A stretch of 64,000 nt of DNA from Idiomarina aquatica (GTDB taxonomy: Bacteria > Pseudomonadota > Gammaproteobacteria > Enterobacterales > Alteromonadaceae), in NCBI RefSeq assembly GCF_003987185.1, contig NZ_PIPS01000002.1:186001-250000 (forward strand), read 5' to 3'. A program made the position numbers and the translations under genes. The notes below the pieces were generated by a model. The model was not told the origin of the DNA. It did no database searches and was given only the letters and a program-made list of their open reading frames with translations. This document shows, in pieces, positions 63,587-64,000 of the stretch; position 1 is the stretch's first letter, and every line of letters begins with the position of its first letter.

Positions 63587-64000
63587 ATGCAAGAGGGTGT
63601 AATGCGTGAATGGCTAGAATCTTCGCATCTAGCCGGAGGCAACGTCGCTTATATCGAACAACTGTTCGAGGCGTACCTCGATGATCCAACTGCAGTGAGT
63701 GATGAGTGGCGTAAACTGTTTGATTCGTTACCAAAAACTGACAGTGCAGTTGATGTTAAGCTGAGTGATGTTCGTGATGAGTTTCGAACACTTGCGAAAA
63801 ACAAGCTTAAGCAAACAGGCACTGGCAGTGCTTCAGCCGATCAAAAACAAGTCAAAGTCCTGCAGCTGATAAACGCGTATCGTTTCCGCGGTCATCAACA
63901 CGCAAATCTCGACCCGCTTGGATTGTGGAAGCAAGACAATGTTCCTGATTTGTCGCTTGATTTTCATGGTTTGACCAAAGACGATCTGGAACGCGAATTT
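63587..64000 (+). CDS. sucA: 2-oxoglutarate dehydrogenase E1 component, N-terminal part (runs off window)
   Basis: The first 138 codons are open to the window edge. The N-terminus MREWLESSHLAGGNVAYIEQ, followed by LFEAYLDDPTAVSDEWRKLF and VLQLINAYRFRGHQHANLDP, is typical of SucA, the thiamine-diphosphate E1 subunit of the 2-oxoglutarate dehydrogenase complex; the full protein is about 930-950 aa. AAAGGAAACGCA precedes the ATG. Its position after sdhB is the usual one, with sucB, sucC and sucD expected beyond the edge. Confidence 0.92.
   Translation, partial: MQEGVMREWLESSHLAGGNVAYIEQLFEAYLDDPTAVSDEWRKLFDSLPKTDSAVDVKLSDVRDEFRTLAKNKLKQTGTGSASADQKQVKVLQLINAYRFRGHQHANLDPLGLWKQDNVPDLSLDFHGLTKDDLEREF

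Overview
The window reads as an ordinary chromosomal stretch of a marine or halophilic gammaproteobacterium. Gene content (LolC/LolE heterodimer, CsiV beside mfd, msbA-lpxK-Trm112-kdsB, FolM/FolK pair, many c-di-GMP proteins, gltA divergent from sdhCDAB-sucA) fits Alteromonadales. Protein style suggests Idiomarinaceae (Idiomarina or Pseudidiomarina), but that genus guess is inference. Gene density is high, with many 1-8 nt overlaps, and I see no prophage, transposase, CRISPR, tRNA or rRNA.

Layout. 1-8.6 kb: envelope and stress genes (DUF3137-LemA, YiaD-like OmpA lipoprotein, GNAT, photolyase with a DUF2256 mini-protein, LysR/oxidoreductase pair, membrane thioredoxin, BON lipoprotein, MscS channel, two very small proteins). 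8.6-20.2 kb: signalling and surface genes (7TM-DISM diguanylate cyclase, MFS, M14 peptidase, beta-CASP nuclease, two outer-membrane barrels, a six-TM chemoreceptor, DUF6436, degenerate GGDEF-EAL, PAS-GGDEF). 20.2-31 kb: CRY-DASH, DUF3429, M16 protease, udk with a nucleoside transporter, an array of self-complementary hairpins, tesB, acnA. 31-37.5 kb: folM-folK, then a five-gene plus-strand unit: a membrane protein with an immunoglobulin-like ectodomain, a sodium:solute symporter, a 40-aa membrane peptide, a carbamoyltransferase and an asparagine-synthetase-like amidotransferase. 37.5-57 kb: msrAB, barrel protein, ExeM/NucH nuclease with MarR, csiV-mfd-PilZ, lolCDE, DUF2062, comEC, msbA-lpxK-trm112-kdsB. 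57-64 kb: a KamA-like radical SAM aminomutase, gltA, sdhCDAB and the start of sucA.

How the genes work together. gltA, acnA, sdhCDAB and sucA form most of an oxidative TCA module. lolCDE, msbA, lpxK and kdsB serve outer-membrane biogenesis. udk and the CNT transporter take up and phosphorylate nucleosides.

The most interesting material is metabolic. The carbamoyltransferase keeps the carbamoyl-phosphate site of ATCase but, by eye, lacks the aspartate-side Arg and Gln. It sits directly upstream of an AsnB-type amidotransferase and downstream of a symporter. I propose, as inference only, that the unit makes a carbamoylated, amidated amino acid such as the known halophile osmolyte N-alpha-carbamoyl-glutamine 1-amide. 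The KamA-like protein keeps its cluster cysteines and PLP lysine but has Arg and Ser where lysine aminomutase has its two lysine-binding Asp residues, a pattern closer to glutamate 2,3-aminomutase. At 26982-27173 lies a run of seven hairpins with different but self-complementary stems separated by a constant GCCAAGCA; it may be an undescribed repeat class.
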